A DNA stretch of 64,000 nt, from positions 372,001-436,000 of the forward strand of contig CAVXSO010000007.1 in the NCBI GenBank assembly GCA_963764465.1, in the 5' to 3' direction. Of this stretch, positions 8,495 to 16,500 are shown piece by piece. The stretch comes from JAJXXT01 sp963764465. GTDB taxonomy: Bacteria > Pseudomonadota > Alphaproteobacteria > Acetobacterales > Acetobacteraceae. Below the pieces are notes generated by a model, which had not been told where the DNA came from, did not search any database, and saw nothing but the letters and a program-made list of their open reading frames with translations. Within the stretch, counting starts at the first letter, position 1. Each line of letters begins with the position of its first letter. The position numbers and the translations under genes are program-made.

Positions 8495-9144
8495 CGGATC
8501 ACCGAGGCCGCACGCAAGCGCAGCCGGTCACCGGGCCGGAGCAGCGCGGGCGGATCGCGCGTCACGTCGAAGAAGTTGGCCGTGGTTGTCCCGATCGTAT
8601 TCCAACCGCTGGGGCCGGCGGATGCCGACACACCGGTCTGGCTGCCGCCGATCGAGACCGAGCCACTGGGAATTCGAACCACCGGGACCTTGCGGCGCGG
8701 CGTCGCGAGCCGCTGGTCCATGCCGCCGAGGTAGCAATACCCGGGATGGCTGCCGAGCGCGAACACGATGTATTCGGGCGCGGTGTGCAAGCTCACCACG
8801 TCGTCGATGCCGAGCCCGGTGTGCCGCAGCACATCGGCCAGGTGTGGCCCGTTATCGCCGCCGTAGGCCACGGGCAACTCGACCAGGCGCCCTTCCAGCG
8901 CAGCGGGCTCGGCCTCCTCCCATGCGGTACGCAAGCGCTCCATCAACGGCGCAAGCTGCCGGGGGGCGCTGGTGAAGCGCAGCATGAGGTTGTTCATGCC
9001 CGGGACGGCTTCCCCGGTCTCGGGCCAACTGGCGGCGATACGCGCCAGGGTCCAGATACGTCGCTGTGTCTCGAGGTCGGTTTCGCCGGGGGCTTCGAAC
9101 AACAGGGCGCTGGTGCCCAGCAGGCTGATCGTAGGATTGCTCAT
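8491..9144 (-). CDS. pxpB: 5-oxoprolinase subunit B / allophanate hydrolase subunit 1-like (AHS1, KipI family)
   Basis: A 217-residue AHS1/KipI-family protein. Characteristic segments are GSHPGYCYLGGMDQRLATPRR, cut here at GYCYLGG, and then VPVVRIPSGSVSIGG with a following GPSGWNTIGTT, matching the family's PGF-YLGG, P-GSV-IGG and GGW-IGRT motifs. The start was placed at the ATG at 9142-9144, which overlaps the TGA of the biotin carboxylase gene; upstream in-frame sequence is shadow. It partners PxpC. The length is close to the usual 215-230. Confidence 0.87.
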   Translation of the reverse strand: MSNPTISLLGTSALLFEAPGETDLETQRRIWTLARIAASWPETGEAVPGMNNLMLRFTSAPRQLAPLMERLRTAWEEAEPAALEGRLVELPVAYGGDNGPHLADVLRHTGLGIDDVVSLHTAPEYIVFALGSHPGYCYLGGMDQRLATPRRKVPVVRIPSGSVSIGGSQTGVSASAGPSGWNTIGTTTANFFDVTRDPPALLRPGDRLRLRAASVIR

Positions 9145-10496
9145 GGGGCGGCAAGCCATGATTCGAGAGCGTGGATGTCGGCCTCCCCTGCGGTCACCAC
9201 CCGCGAACGGACCAGGCGACGCAGCATCGGCAGGTTGGTGTGGATGCCTTCGACCCGCATCTCGTCCAGCGCCACCGCGAGGCACGCCAGGGCGTCCGCC
9301 CGCGTGTCACCGTGGGCGATCAGCTTGGCGATCATTGAATCGTAGTACGGCGGAACCGCCGCACCCGCGCTCATATGCGAATCGACACGAATGCCGGGTC
9401 CACCAGGTTGTTCCCAGACCGTGATTCGGCCAGGCGACGGGATGAAGGTCTCGGGATGCTCCGCGTTGATACGGCACTCGATGGCGTGGCCGCGCGTCAC
9501 GATATCGGCCTGTTTGACGCGAAGGGTTTCGCCACGCGCGACCCTAATCTGCTGCTGCACAAGATCGAGCCCAGTCACCATCTCCGTCACCGTGTGCTCC
9601 ACCTGCACACGCGTGTTCATCTCGATGAACGCGAACACGCCGTTCTCGAACAGGAATTCGAACGTGCCGAGGCCCCGGTAACCGATGGCTCGACAGGCAT
9701 CGACGCAGCGTGCGGCGACGTCGGCGATCACCGCATCGGAGATACCGGGCGGTGGTGCTTCCTCGACCACCTTCTGGTGGCGACGCTGCAGCGAGCAGTC
9801 GCGCGCGCCGAGCCAGACCGCGTGGCCGTAATGATCTGCAAGGACCTGGATCTCGACATGCCTAGGGTGTTCGAGGAAAGCCTCGAGATAGACATCGGGA
9901 TTGTCGAACGCACGGGCCGCCTCGGTGCGGGTGATGGCGATCGCGTGGTCAAGCTCGGCGGCGGCGGTGATCACCCGCATTCCGCGCCCGCCACCGCCAC
10001 CCGCCGCCTTCACGATCAGCGGATATCCGATGGCATCAGCGATCGCGCGCCAGGCGCCGGGCTCGTCGGGCAAGGGCGCGTCGGGGCCGGGCACACAGGG
10101 CACGCCGGCCGCGCGCATGGCTCGCTTTGCGGCGACCTTGTCGCCCATCAGTGCGATGGTCTCGGAACGCGGACCGATGAACACACGACCGGCTTCTTCG
10201 ACCATCCGGGCGAAATTCGGATTTTCGGAGAGGAATCCATAGCCCGGATGGATCGCGTCCGCGCCCGCGACCTCGGCGGCGAGCAGCAGGGAAGCGGGGT
10301 CCAGGTACGAGCGGCGCGACGCCGCCGGACCGATGCAGAGTGCCACGTCCGCATGGCGCACATGTGGCGCATCGCGATCAGGTTCCGCATAGGCGGCGAC
10401 CGTGCGAAGACCGAGCGCCCGGCAGGCACGCTGGATCCTCAGCGCGATCTCGCCGCGGTTGGCGATCAGGACCGTTTCGAAAGCCCGCGCCGTCAC
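9141..10496 (-). CDS. Biotin carboxylase, operon-specific AccC paralogue
   Basis: A 451-residue ATP-grasp biotin carboxylase. It has the N-terminal IANRGEIALRIQRACR domain, the glycine-rich ATP lid KAAGGGGGRGMRV near residue 160, RHVEIQVLAD, RDCSLQRRHQKVVEEAP, and the catalytic EMNTRVQVEHTVTEM segment. Such enzymes use ATP and bicarbonate to carboxylate biotin on a carrier protein. A second AccC with the normal accB-accC context lies at 40358-41698, so this copy is probably dedicated to the PxpB/PxpC-like subunits encoded downstream, which it overlaps by 4 bases. The whole set resembles a split urea carboxylase. Confidence 0.9.
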   Translation of the reverse strand: MTARAFETVLIANRGEIALRIQRACRALGLRTVAAYAEPDRDAPHVRHADVALCIGPAASRRSYLDPASLLLAAEVAGADAIHPGYGFLSENPNFARMVEEAGRVFIGPRSETIALMGDKVAAKRAMRAAGVPCVPGPDAPLPDEPGAWRAIADAIGYPLIVKAAGGGGGRGMRVITAAAELDHAIAITRTEAARAFDNPDVYLEAFLEHPRHVEIQVLADHYGHAVWLGARDCSLQRRHQKVVEEAPPPGISDAVIADVAARCVDACRAIGYRGLGTFEFLFENGVFAFIEMNTRVQVEHTVTEMVTGLDLVQQQIRVARGETLRVKQADIVTRGHAIECRINAEHPETFIPSPGRITVWEQPGGPGIRVDSHMSAGAAVPPYYDSMIAKLIAHGDTRADALACLAVALDEMRVEGIHTNLPMLRRLVRSRVVTAGEADIHALESWLAAP

Positions 10497-10921
10497 GAGA
10501 GGCGCAACAGAGGTTGGCCGGCTTCGACCTCACTGCCGGGCGAAACCAGGATCGCGGCAACCACGCCGTCGCGCTCGGCGCGGACCGTGTTGAAAACCTT
10601 CATCGCCTCGATGATGCACAACGCATCGCCAGCTTGGACCTTGCTGCCCACCTCGACGAAGGAAGCTGCGTCAGGCGCAGTGCGAAAATAAACGATGCCG
10701 GCGAGCGGTGCCTCCAGCATGTCCGAGCGCACCGGGGGCGTGTCAAGGATCGGCGGCGGATCGATCGAAGGAGTAATGCTCGGTTGCGGCTGCACCCCGG
10801 TCGTGGCGTGGGCAGGATCGCGAACGAGGCGCAACGTCCACCCGTCCTCACTGTACGTCATTTCCGCGAGGCCTGATTCGGCCATCGTGGCCAGCAGCGA
10901 TTTGATCGCGGAGAGGTTCAT
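10493..10921 (-). CDS. Biotin carboxyl carrier protein, operon-specific AccB paralogue
   Basis: A 142-residue carrier with an N-terminal helical segment, a proline-rich linker (about residues 43-63) and a biotinyl domain. The biotinylation motif EAMKV is intact, with lysine near residue 108. The start at 10921 is supported by AGGAAGG just upstream; an extension to 11005 runs through the promoter. It is the first gene behind the LysR-type promoter at 10955-11018, and its stop overlaps the biotin carboxylase ATG (ATGA). It presumably shuttles carboxybiotin between this AccC paralogue and the PxpB/PxpC-like subunits. Confidence 0.9.
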   Translation of the reverse strand: MNLSAIKSLLATMAESGLAEMTYSEDGWTLRLVRDPAHATTGVQPQPSITPSIDPPPILDTPPVRSDMLEAPLAGIVYFRTAPDAASFVEVGSKVQAGDALCIIEAMKVFNTVRAERDGVVAAILVSPGSEVEAGQPLLRLS

Positions 10922-10954
10922 GCCTTCCTGCCGGATGGTCCGACGCGGCCAGAG

Positions 10955-11018
10955 GCTATCGCGGGCGTGAAACGATGCGCCAAGACGGAATGGCTTTGCC
11001 CCCATAAGAGCCGCTTAT
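10955..11018 (-). promoter_or_regulatory. LysR-type operator and promoter of the biotin carboxylase/PxpABC operon
   Basis: Perfect palindrome ATAAG-AGCCG-CTTAT at 11004-11018, then 20 bases, a -35 TTGGCG (10978-10983), a 17-base spacer and the -10-like GATAGC (10955-10960). The bases between operator and -35 share AGCCA and TCCGTC with the copy at 6266-6329. The first four bases of the operator's right arm overlap the end of the LysR gene, which runs the same way. Translation of the carrier gene begins at 10921. Confidence 0.75.
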
Positions 11019-11956
11019 GAGGGCGCGAAAGATCCCTCCACCGCGGCGGCGAGCAGGTTGTCGGGCCATCCGCCCACGAACTCGAGCACGATACGGCGCA
11101 CCGCCTCCGCGGGTTCGGAGAGCGGGAGATGGTCGGACTGGCAGAGGGCGAGCGGCGCCTCGATCATCGGATCGACGATACGCCGGTGCCAGGCGGCGCC
11201 AGACGCGACGATCTGACGTGCCATTGATTCAGGAAGGATCGTGGCGCCAAGCCCCTCCTGGATGACGGCGGTAAGGGTGCTGGCGGACTCGACCTCCGCC
11301 ACCACGCTTGGCGTCAGTCCGGCCCCGGCAAAGGCCTCGTCCACCATGCGGCGCACGACGTTGTACGGCCGCGCCAGGAACAAATCCGTGTTAGCGAGCT
11401 GACGCAATGGCACGTCACCCGGCGGTGCCACCATGTCGACAGGCCCGACCAGGCAAAGCCGCTCCTTCAGCAACGGCAGGAAGCGAAGGCCGTGCACGGC
11501 GACGTGCCCACCGTAGAGCACGCCCATATCCATTCGGCCGTTCATCACCAGTTCCGACAGCGTCGTGCCGTAGGTCTCGTTGAGGTAGAGCAGGATGCCC
11601 GGGTGGCGCGTGCGCACCGCCCGCAACAGCGGCAGGGCAAGTCCGGCGGCGGCGGTACCGGGCGCCAGGCCAATCGCCACTGCGCCGGTAAGCTGCTGGC
11701 TCGCGGCCTGCATCTCGAGACTGGCCTGCTCGCATTGGCGCAGGATGAGCTGGGCGTGGCGATAAAGTGTCCGCCCCGCTTCGGTGGGCATGACGCCCCG
11801 CTTGGTGCGGACCAGCAACTGCTGGTGCACCTCACCCTCGAGCGTGGCGAGTTGCTGGCTCAGCGCAGGTTGGGCGATGTGCAGGATATCGGCGGCCTGG
11901 GTGAGGCTGCCGATATCGACAATCTTCACGAAGTACCGCAGGCGCCGCAGGTTCAT
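11015..11956 (-). CDS. LysR-family transcriptional regulator
   Basis: A 313-residue LysR regulator with the N-terminal winged helix (NLRRLRYFVKIVDIGSLTQA, then AADILHIAQPALSQQ) and a periplasmic-binding-like effector domain. ATG 11954-11956 was chosen because the conserved helix starts there and the total length is typical. It sits between the two operons it probably controls: an ATAAG-N5-CTTAT palindrome lies in its own upstream region (11987-12001), at the carboxylase operon (11004-11018) and at the importer operon (6315-6329). The effector would be expected to be the module's substrate or an intermediate. Regulation of all three sites is inference from sequence. Confidence 0.9.
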   Translation of the reverse strand: MNLRRLRYFVKIVDIGSLTQAADILHIAQPALSQQLATLEGEVHQQLLVRTKRGVMPTEAGRTLYRHAQLILRQCEQASLEMQAASQQLTGAVAIGLAPGTAAAGLALPLLRAVRTRHPGILLYLNETYGTTLSELVMNGRMDMGVLYGGHVAVHGLRFLPLLKERLCLVGPVDMVAPPGDVPLRQLANTDLFLARPYNVVRRMVDEAFAGAGLTPSVVAEVESASTLTAVIQEGLGATILPESMARQIVASGAAWHRRIVDPMIEAPLALCQSDHLPLSEPAEAVRRIVLEFVGGWPDNLLAAAVEGSFAPS

Positions 11957-11986
11957 GCGGATTGGTAGCATAACGAGGGCGCCGTC

Positions 11987-12050
11987 ATAAGGCTTTCCTA
12001 TGTGGACAGACTGAAGGCGTCTTGGTCGGGGAGATAGCAGCGTCTCTAGT
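11987..12050 (+). promoter_or_regulatory. LysR-type operator and promoter of the aminotransferase gene; likely autoregulatory site
   Basis: Imperfect palindrome ATAAG-GCTTT-CCTAT (11987-12001, one arm mismatch). Reading rightward, 20 bases lead to TTGGTC (12022-12027), a 17-base spacer and TCTAGT (12045-12050). Operator, spacing and the CGTCTTGG around the -35 match the two leftward promoters. The site lies 31 bases upstream of the divergent LysR start, so it may also repress lysR. Confidence 0.65.
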
Positions 12051-12085
12051 GTGCCGGGCGGAGCCACCAACAGCGTCAGTGCACC

Positions 12086-13309
12086 GTGTCCAGATCCCGC
12101 ATCGCCTCCCGCGTTTCCCGGATCAAGCCATCACCGAGCACGGCCGCGGCCGATCGTGCAGCCGAGCTACGCCGCGCCGGCCGATCGATCATCAGCCTGG
12201 TGGTCGGCGAGCCGGATTTCGACACGCCCGCTGCGATCCGCACAGCGGCGGAGAAGGCCATTGAGGCCGGGGCCACTCGCTACACCGCCGGCGCCGGGAC
12301 ACTGGAGCTGCGCGAAGCCATCGTGGCGAAGCTCCGGCGCGACAGCGGCCTCGACTACACGACGTCCGAGATCATCGTTACGGCGGGGGCGAAGAGCGCC
12401 ATCTTCAGTGCGCTGGCGGCAACGCTGGAGTCGGGCGACGAGGTTCTTATCCCTGCGCCGTACTGGGTGTCCTATCCCGACATGGTCCTCGCCAACGACG
12501 GTACTCCGGTCGCTCTGCCGTGCACGGAGGCCCAGGGCTTCAAGCTTCTGCCGTCCCAGCTTGAGGCGACGATCACGCCGAAGACGCGCTGGCTCATCAT
12601 CAACTCACCGAGCAACCCGACGGGTGCGATCTACACTGGCGACGAGTACCGAGCGCTGGCCGAGGTACTGGAGCGCCATCCCGATGTGCTGGTGATGACC
12701 GACGACATCTACGAGCATATCCGTTTCGACGGCTCACGAACCGAGCACCTGCTGTCGGTCGCACCGGCATTGCGCGACCGGACGTTGGCGATCAACGGCG
12801 TGTCCAAGACCTACGCGATGACTGGTTGGCGCATCGGCTGGGCTGCCGGGCCGCGCGATCTGATCGTCGCGCTGGAGACCTTGCTGTCTCAGTCGGTCGG
12901 CAACTGTTCGGCGCCGGGGCAAGCGGCCGCTGCGTTCGCGCTCAACGGCGACCAGTCTTTCGTGGGTGAGTGCGTCGCGATCTATCGCCAGCGGCGGGAC
13001 CGGATGGCGCAGCGGATCAACGCGATCCCCGGGCTCTCCTGCCGGATGCCCGAGGGCGCCTTCTATCTCTATGTCAATTGCGCAGGGTTGATCGGCCGAC
13101 GGACGGCGGGGGGTGTAACCCTGTCCAATGACACCGACGTCGTGATGTACCTGCTCGAGGCGGCCGGTGTCGCGGTGGTTGCGGGATCGGCCTACGGTCT
13201 GTCGCCATTTTTCAGGCTCTCAATCGCCACATCGGTCGAGAACCTGATGGAGGGGTGCGACCGGATTGCCGCGGCGGTGGCGAGGCTTGCAGACGGCTCA
13301 GCTACCTAG
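12086..13309 (+). CDS. Class I/II PLP-dependent aminotransferase (aspartate aminotransferase-like)
   Basis: A 407-residue fold-type I aminotransferase. Visible are the N-terminal VVGEPDFDTP, TRYTAGAGTLELREAI, the substrate/PLP segment INSPSNPTGA, the Asp of MTDDIYEHI, the Schiff-base lysine in NGVSKTYAMTGWRIGW (about residue 240) and a C-terminal arginine in FFRLSIATS. The subgroup transfers amino groups between aspartate or related amino acids and 2-oxoglutarate. The start is GTG at 12086, because the ordered family N-terminus begins right after it; no strong ribosome site is seen. The gene has a promoter of the same design as the two operons, so it probably deaminates the amino acid released by the lactam system. 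Confidence 0.9.
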   Translation: MSRSRIASRVSRIKPSPSTAAADRAAELRRAGRSIISLVVGEPDFDTPAAIRTAAEKAIEAGATRYTAGAGTLELREAIVAKLRRDSGLDYTTSEIIVTAGAKSAIFSALAATLESGDEVLIPAPYWVSYPDMVLANDGTPVALPCTEAQGFKLLPSQLEATITPKTRWLIINSPSNPTGAIYTGDEYRALAEVLERHPDVLVMTDDIYEHIRFDGSRTEHLLSVAPALRDRTLAINGVSKTYAMTGWRIGWAAGPRDLIVALETLLSQSVGNCSAPGQAAAAFALNGDQSFVGECVAIYRQRRDRMAQRINAIPGLSCRMPEGAFYLYVNCAGLIGRRTAGGVTLSNDTDVVMYLLEAAGVAVVAGSAYGLSPFFRLSIATSVENLMEGCDRIAAAVARLADGSAT

Positions 13310-13324
13310 ACTTTCGTCCGCAGC

Positions 13325-13347
13325 CCCCAGGTGCGCTCGCACTGGGG
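13325..13347 (+). terminator. Strong hairpin after the aminotransferase gene
   Basis: CCCCA and GTGC arms, separated by one bulged G, pair with GCAC and TGGGG around a GCTC loop, 15 bases past the stop at 13309. There is no long T-run, so it may be a Rho-assisted or non-canonical terminator. Confidence 0.5.
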
Positions 13348-13737
13348 TCTCTGACGAGTTTGGCCCGCAGAGACAGAAGCAACCTGACCTGCCTGGATGA
13401 CAACTCAGTGGCAGGTCACGAGAGACTGGAACGGGCAACTACCTGTTGCAGGCGCTCAGTAGTGTTCTGGTTCCGCGCGAATGAGCGGAGAGGGCTCTCC
13501 TACGGCGCCGTGCGTAAAGGGGGGGGCCAACAGGCTGCAGACTCCGCCTGCCCATCCTAATCGAACCCCGCTTCCACGCCGGCGGTGCACTTAGCCATGC
13601 GCATCGCACCGGCACGTGTTCTATTCCCCGCTCGGTCATGCGATGCGCTCAATGCGGATATGATGCAGACATTTTGGGTGGAATATCCGATCGCTTGGAT
13701 AGCCGCCGCCTCAACCAGTTGAATTCTTTGGAAGGTT
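13348..13737. other. Non-coding gap between aminotransferase and tRNA-Lys
   Basis: About 390 bases with no reading frame I can support. It holds a perfect 9-base inverted repeat (TGACCTGCC at 13385-13393 and GGCAGGTCA at 13410-13418, 16-base loop) and a run of eight G near 13520. I see no recognisable transposase or integrase fragment. Its position between an accessory module and a tRNA gene would suit an old integration boundary, but no attachment-site duplication is visible. Confidence 0.5.
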
Positions 13738-13814
13738 TGGTGGGCGCACAAGGACTCGAACCTTGGACCCGCTGATTAAGAGTTCAGCTGCTCTACCAAC
13801 TGAGCTATGCGCCC
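13738..13814 (-). tRNA. tRNA-Lys(CTT), 8-base anticodon loop
   Basis: Cloverleaf with acceptor GGGCGCA/TGCGCCC, D-arm GCTC-AGTTGGTA-GAGC, T-arm CAAGG-TTCGAGT-CCTTG, discriminator A and an encoded CCA. The anticodon stem is GCTGA/TCAGC and the loop contains TCTTAA, which gives anticodon CTT for lysine. The loop is ACTCTTAA, eight bases instead of seven, with one extra A on the 5' side, so the gene is 77 bases where 76 is expected. It may be a sequencing indel, a pseudo-tRNA or a real expanded-loop tRNA. Confidence 0.85.
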
Positions 13815-13873
13815 GCCGAACCGGCAGGGGCGGGCCTATAGCGGTCCCGCGCGCCCTTGGGAAGCCCCGGGGG

Positions 13874-14965
13874 TTAGCCGCCAAGCGGCAGGTATTTCAC
13901 CAGCGACATCCCTTGCTCGGCCGCGATCATCTGGTAGCTCGCCTGCAGCTGGGTCTGCACTGTCGAGAGCTTGGTCATCGCCGCCGCCGTGTCCACATCC
14001 TCAGCCGAGGAAAGCTGGGTCTGCATGGCTGTCGCCGCGCTCGAAAGCTCCGTCGAGGCCGCCTGCATCGCGGTCTGCCGGTCGCCCATCACGCCGGCAT
14101 CCTGGTTCAGCGCCGTGATGGCGTTGCCAAGGCTGGTGCGCGCATCGCCCACCAGCGTCGAGAACCCGCTGTCGGAGAGTTGGGAGCTCGACAGCGACCC
14201 CAGCGTCGCCAGCACACGCAGGATGTCGCGCGTATAGGAGCCTGTGGTGGACGAGCCGGCCGAGGCCACGTCCGCGTTGCTATTGGCGACGATACTGGAA
14301 GCCAGGTAGGTGCCAGCCGCGGTCTGGGTCAGGGTGCGCAGATCCGTCCCGGACGCCGCCGCGGCGTTGAGCGCCGTGGAAAACGGGCTGGTGCCAGCAG
14401 CGTTGGACGAGGCGATGGCGAGGGTGGCGGCAATGGTCGCCGACGCACCGTTGGTGCCAAGCCCGGCAACCGCCGTGGCAATGGCGGTCGCGAAGCCGGA
14501 GCTGCCGATATTGTCCGGGTTCGGCACCGGCGGGTTGGTCGAATCCTGGCCAGCGAAGACGTAGGTGTTGCCGTCCTGGCTGTCGAGCAGGTTGGCCACC
14601 TGTGCCAGCGCGTCGCGCGCACTGGCGGCGATGCTGTCCACGGTGCCGGCATCGAGCCCGTTGAGGTTGTTGGTCTGAGCATAGAAATTGCTTGCGATGG
14701 AGCTGATCTCCGACAGCGCGGTCTGCGCCACGCCCATGGGGCCTGAGGCGGCCGACATGTTCGCCTGGTAGGTCGAATTGGCGGACAGCGCCGGGGCGAG
14801 GGAGAGCGCCGTCGCGGTGCCCGCGCCGAGCCCCGCGACCTGGGGCGAGACGTAACCCGAGGCTACCTGTTGCGTGAGCGTATTGAGCTGCGTGCGCGTC
14901 GTCGCCGAGTCCGCGAACAGCTGCGCGAGCAGCGGCGAGCCGGCACCTGTGATGGTCGCACTCAT
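13874..14965 (-). CDS. flgL: Flagellar hook-filament junction protein FlgL
   Basis: A 363-residue flagellin-like hook-associated protein. The N-terminus (QLFADSATTRTQLNTLTQQV followed by ASGYV) and the C-terminus (LSTVQTQLQASYQMIAAEQG, then MSLVKYL) have the coiled-coil D0/D1 repeats of FlgL. The middle is rich in Ala, Ser and Thr and poorly conserved. It forms the second junction ring between hook and filament. The gene follows flgK with a 4-base stop/start overlap and ends the flgE-flgK-flgL operon. Its context separates it from the true flagellin at 20047. Confidence 0.88.
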   Translation of the reverse strand: MSATITGAGSPLLAQLFADSATTRTQLNTLTQQVASGYVSPQVAGLGAGTATALSLAPALSANSTYQANMSAASGPMGVAQTALSEISSIASNFYAQTNNLNGLDAGTVDSIAASARDALAQVANLLDSQDGNTYVFAGQDSTNPPVPNPDNIGSSGFATAIATAVAGLGTNGASATIAATLAIASSNAAGTSPFSTALNAAAASGTDLRTLTQTAAGTYLASSIVANSNADVASAGSSTTGSYTRDILRVLATLGSLSSSQLSDSGFSTLVGDARTSLGNAITALNQDAGVMGDRQTAMQAASTELSSAATAMQTQLSSAEDVDTAAAMTKLSTVQTQLQASYQMIAAEQGMSLVKYLPLGG

Positions 14966-16500
14966 GTCACCGCCTGCTCCAGGGTGTTGAACATCGCCTG
15001 CACCGCGGTGATCACCTTGGCGTTGGCGCCATAGGCGTTCTGCAGCGCGATCATGGTGGACATTTCCGTATCGATGGAAACGCCGCTGCCGGTGGCCAGC
15101 TTGCTCTGCAGCGCGGTCTGCAGGGATTGTGCATTGGCAAGCGCGGTCTGCGCGTTGGCCGCATCCGCCGCCTGCGCGCCCACCAGGGCGGCCGCCTGGC
15201 TCGCGAGATCTGGCTGCGCCGCGTACGGGGTGGAGAGATTGCCTGCCGCCCCGAGCCCCATGGTCGCTGGGGCGGGCTGCGGCGCGCCGGCCTGCACATC
15301 CGAGCCAAGCGCGTAGGACAGGACACGGGTGATCAGTGTGGTGAACCCGGCGGGTCCGCCCGAGGGGTTCGGCGTGAAGGCGCTGGCGCCCGTCGGGCTG
15401 CCGGCGACCGCGTTGGTGCCGTCGCGCACCAGCGAGGCGTCCGCAGCAACGGCAGGATTGACTGTGATCGTGCCGGCGTAGCCGACATAGCCGGCCTGTG
15501 TCGGCGCTCCCCCGGGGCTGGGAACATTGCCCGTGGGATCGGTGAACAACGTCAGTCCCTGGGCGCTGAACCGCGTCGACAGTGTTTCGGAAAACTCATC
15601 AAGCTCGGCCTGCTCGGTCGGCAGCGTCTGGTCGCGCAGGACGAGATTGGCGCCGATTGCGCCCGCGCCGGTGGACGACGTGAGCGTTGCGGTGACGTCC
15701 ACGCCACCGAGCGTGATCGCCGGAATGCTCGCGGGATAGGTCGAACCCGCCGATACCGTCGCCGGCTGGGTCGCGAAGGGCGTGCCGCCATCGAGCGGCA
15801 CCACCAGGCCCATCGAAGTGTAGGCGGTGACGTTGCCGTTCGGCTGGGCGAGGAAGCGGATCCCGGCAAGCTGTCCCGCCTGGTCGATCGCCGCGTCGCG
15901 CTGATTCTCGAGATCGGCTGTGGACTGGCCTTCGCTCTTGAGCGTCACGATCCGTTGCGAAAGAGAGCCGATCGTCGCGAGGGTGGAGTTCAGCGTCGCG
16001 ACATCGGAGACAACGCTGTTCTGTGCCGACTGCCGTGCCTGCGCGTAGGCGTTGGACAGCGTGTTGATCTGGCTGGTCAGCGCGCCCGCCGCCGTCACCA
16101 CCGCGCTCTGCTGCGTGGTGTTGGACGGATCATTGAGCAGGGTTGAGAAGGCATTGCCGAGATTGCCAAGCAGGCTTGCAATGTCCTGCGGCTGGCCGGT
16201 GGCCCCCTGCGCCGCGGCCACGTTGGCGAGGGCGGAGGCACTCGTGGACAGCGCGCTCACCGTTGCGTTCTGCGCCAGCACCTGGGACTGGATCGCGGTG
16301 TCGAGCACGCGTGTGGTGGGCCTGGCGAGCGTGCCCATGCCCTGGCCGCCCGCGGTGACATCGACCGTTGTCGAGACCTCCCGCGCATAATCGGGGGTCG
16401 ATGCGTTCGCGATATTCTGCGAAATTGCGCCGAAGCCCTGGGCGATCGCCACAAGCCCGGAATTGGCGTTGGCGAGCGCGCCGTCGAGCTGCATGGTCAA
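14962..16500 (-). CDS. flgK: Flagellar hook-associated protein FlgK
   Basis: A 512-residue FlgK. The N-terminal rod/hook motif ALANANSGLVAIAQGFGAIS with QNIANASTPDYARE is followed by a coiled-coil region near residues 90-210, a variable middle and the C-terminal helix TEMSTMIALQNAYGANAKVI shared by axial proteins. It caps the hook and joins it to FlgL and flagellin, exported by the flagellar type III system. It sits between flgE and flgL with 4-base overlaps on both sides. Confidence 0.93.
   Translation of the reverse strand: MTMQLDGALANANSGLVAIAQGFGAISQNIANASTPDYAREVSTTVDVTAGGQGMGTLARPTTRVLDTAIQSQVLAQNATVSALSTSASALANVAAAQGATGQPQDIASLLGNLGNAFSTLLNDPSNTTQQSAVVTAAGALTSQINTLSNAYAQARQSAQNSVVSDVATLNSTLATIGSLSQRIVTLKSEGQSTADLENQRDAAIDQAGQLAGIRFLAQPNGNVTAYTSMGLVVPLDGGTPFATQPATVSAGSTYPASIPAITLGGVDVTATLTSSTGAGAIGANLVLRDQTLPTEQAELDEFSETLSTRFSAQGLTLFTDPTGNVPSPGGAPTQAGYVGYAGTITVNPAVAADASLVRDGTNAVAGSPTGASAFTPNPSGGPAGFTTLITRVLSYALGSDVQAGAPQPAPATMGLGAAGNLSTPYAAQPDLASQAAALVGAQAADAANAQTALANAQSLQTALQSKLATGSGVSIDTEMSTMIALQNAYGANAKVITAVQAMFNTLEQAVT

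Noticed and set aside
8852..9285. Extra coding sequence around the pxpB start
   Set aside because: The conserved AHS1 N-terminus begins at the ATG overlapping the accC-type stop; longer frames run into the biotin carboxylase gene.
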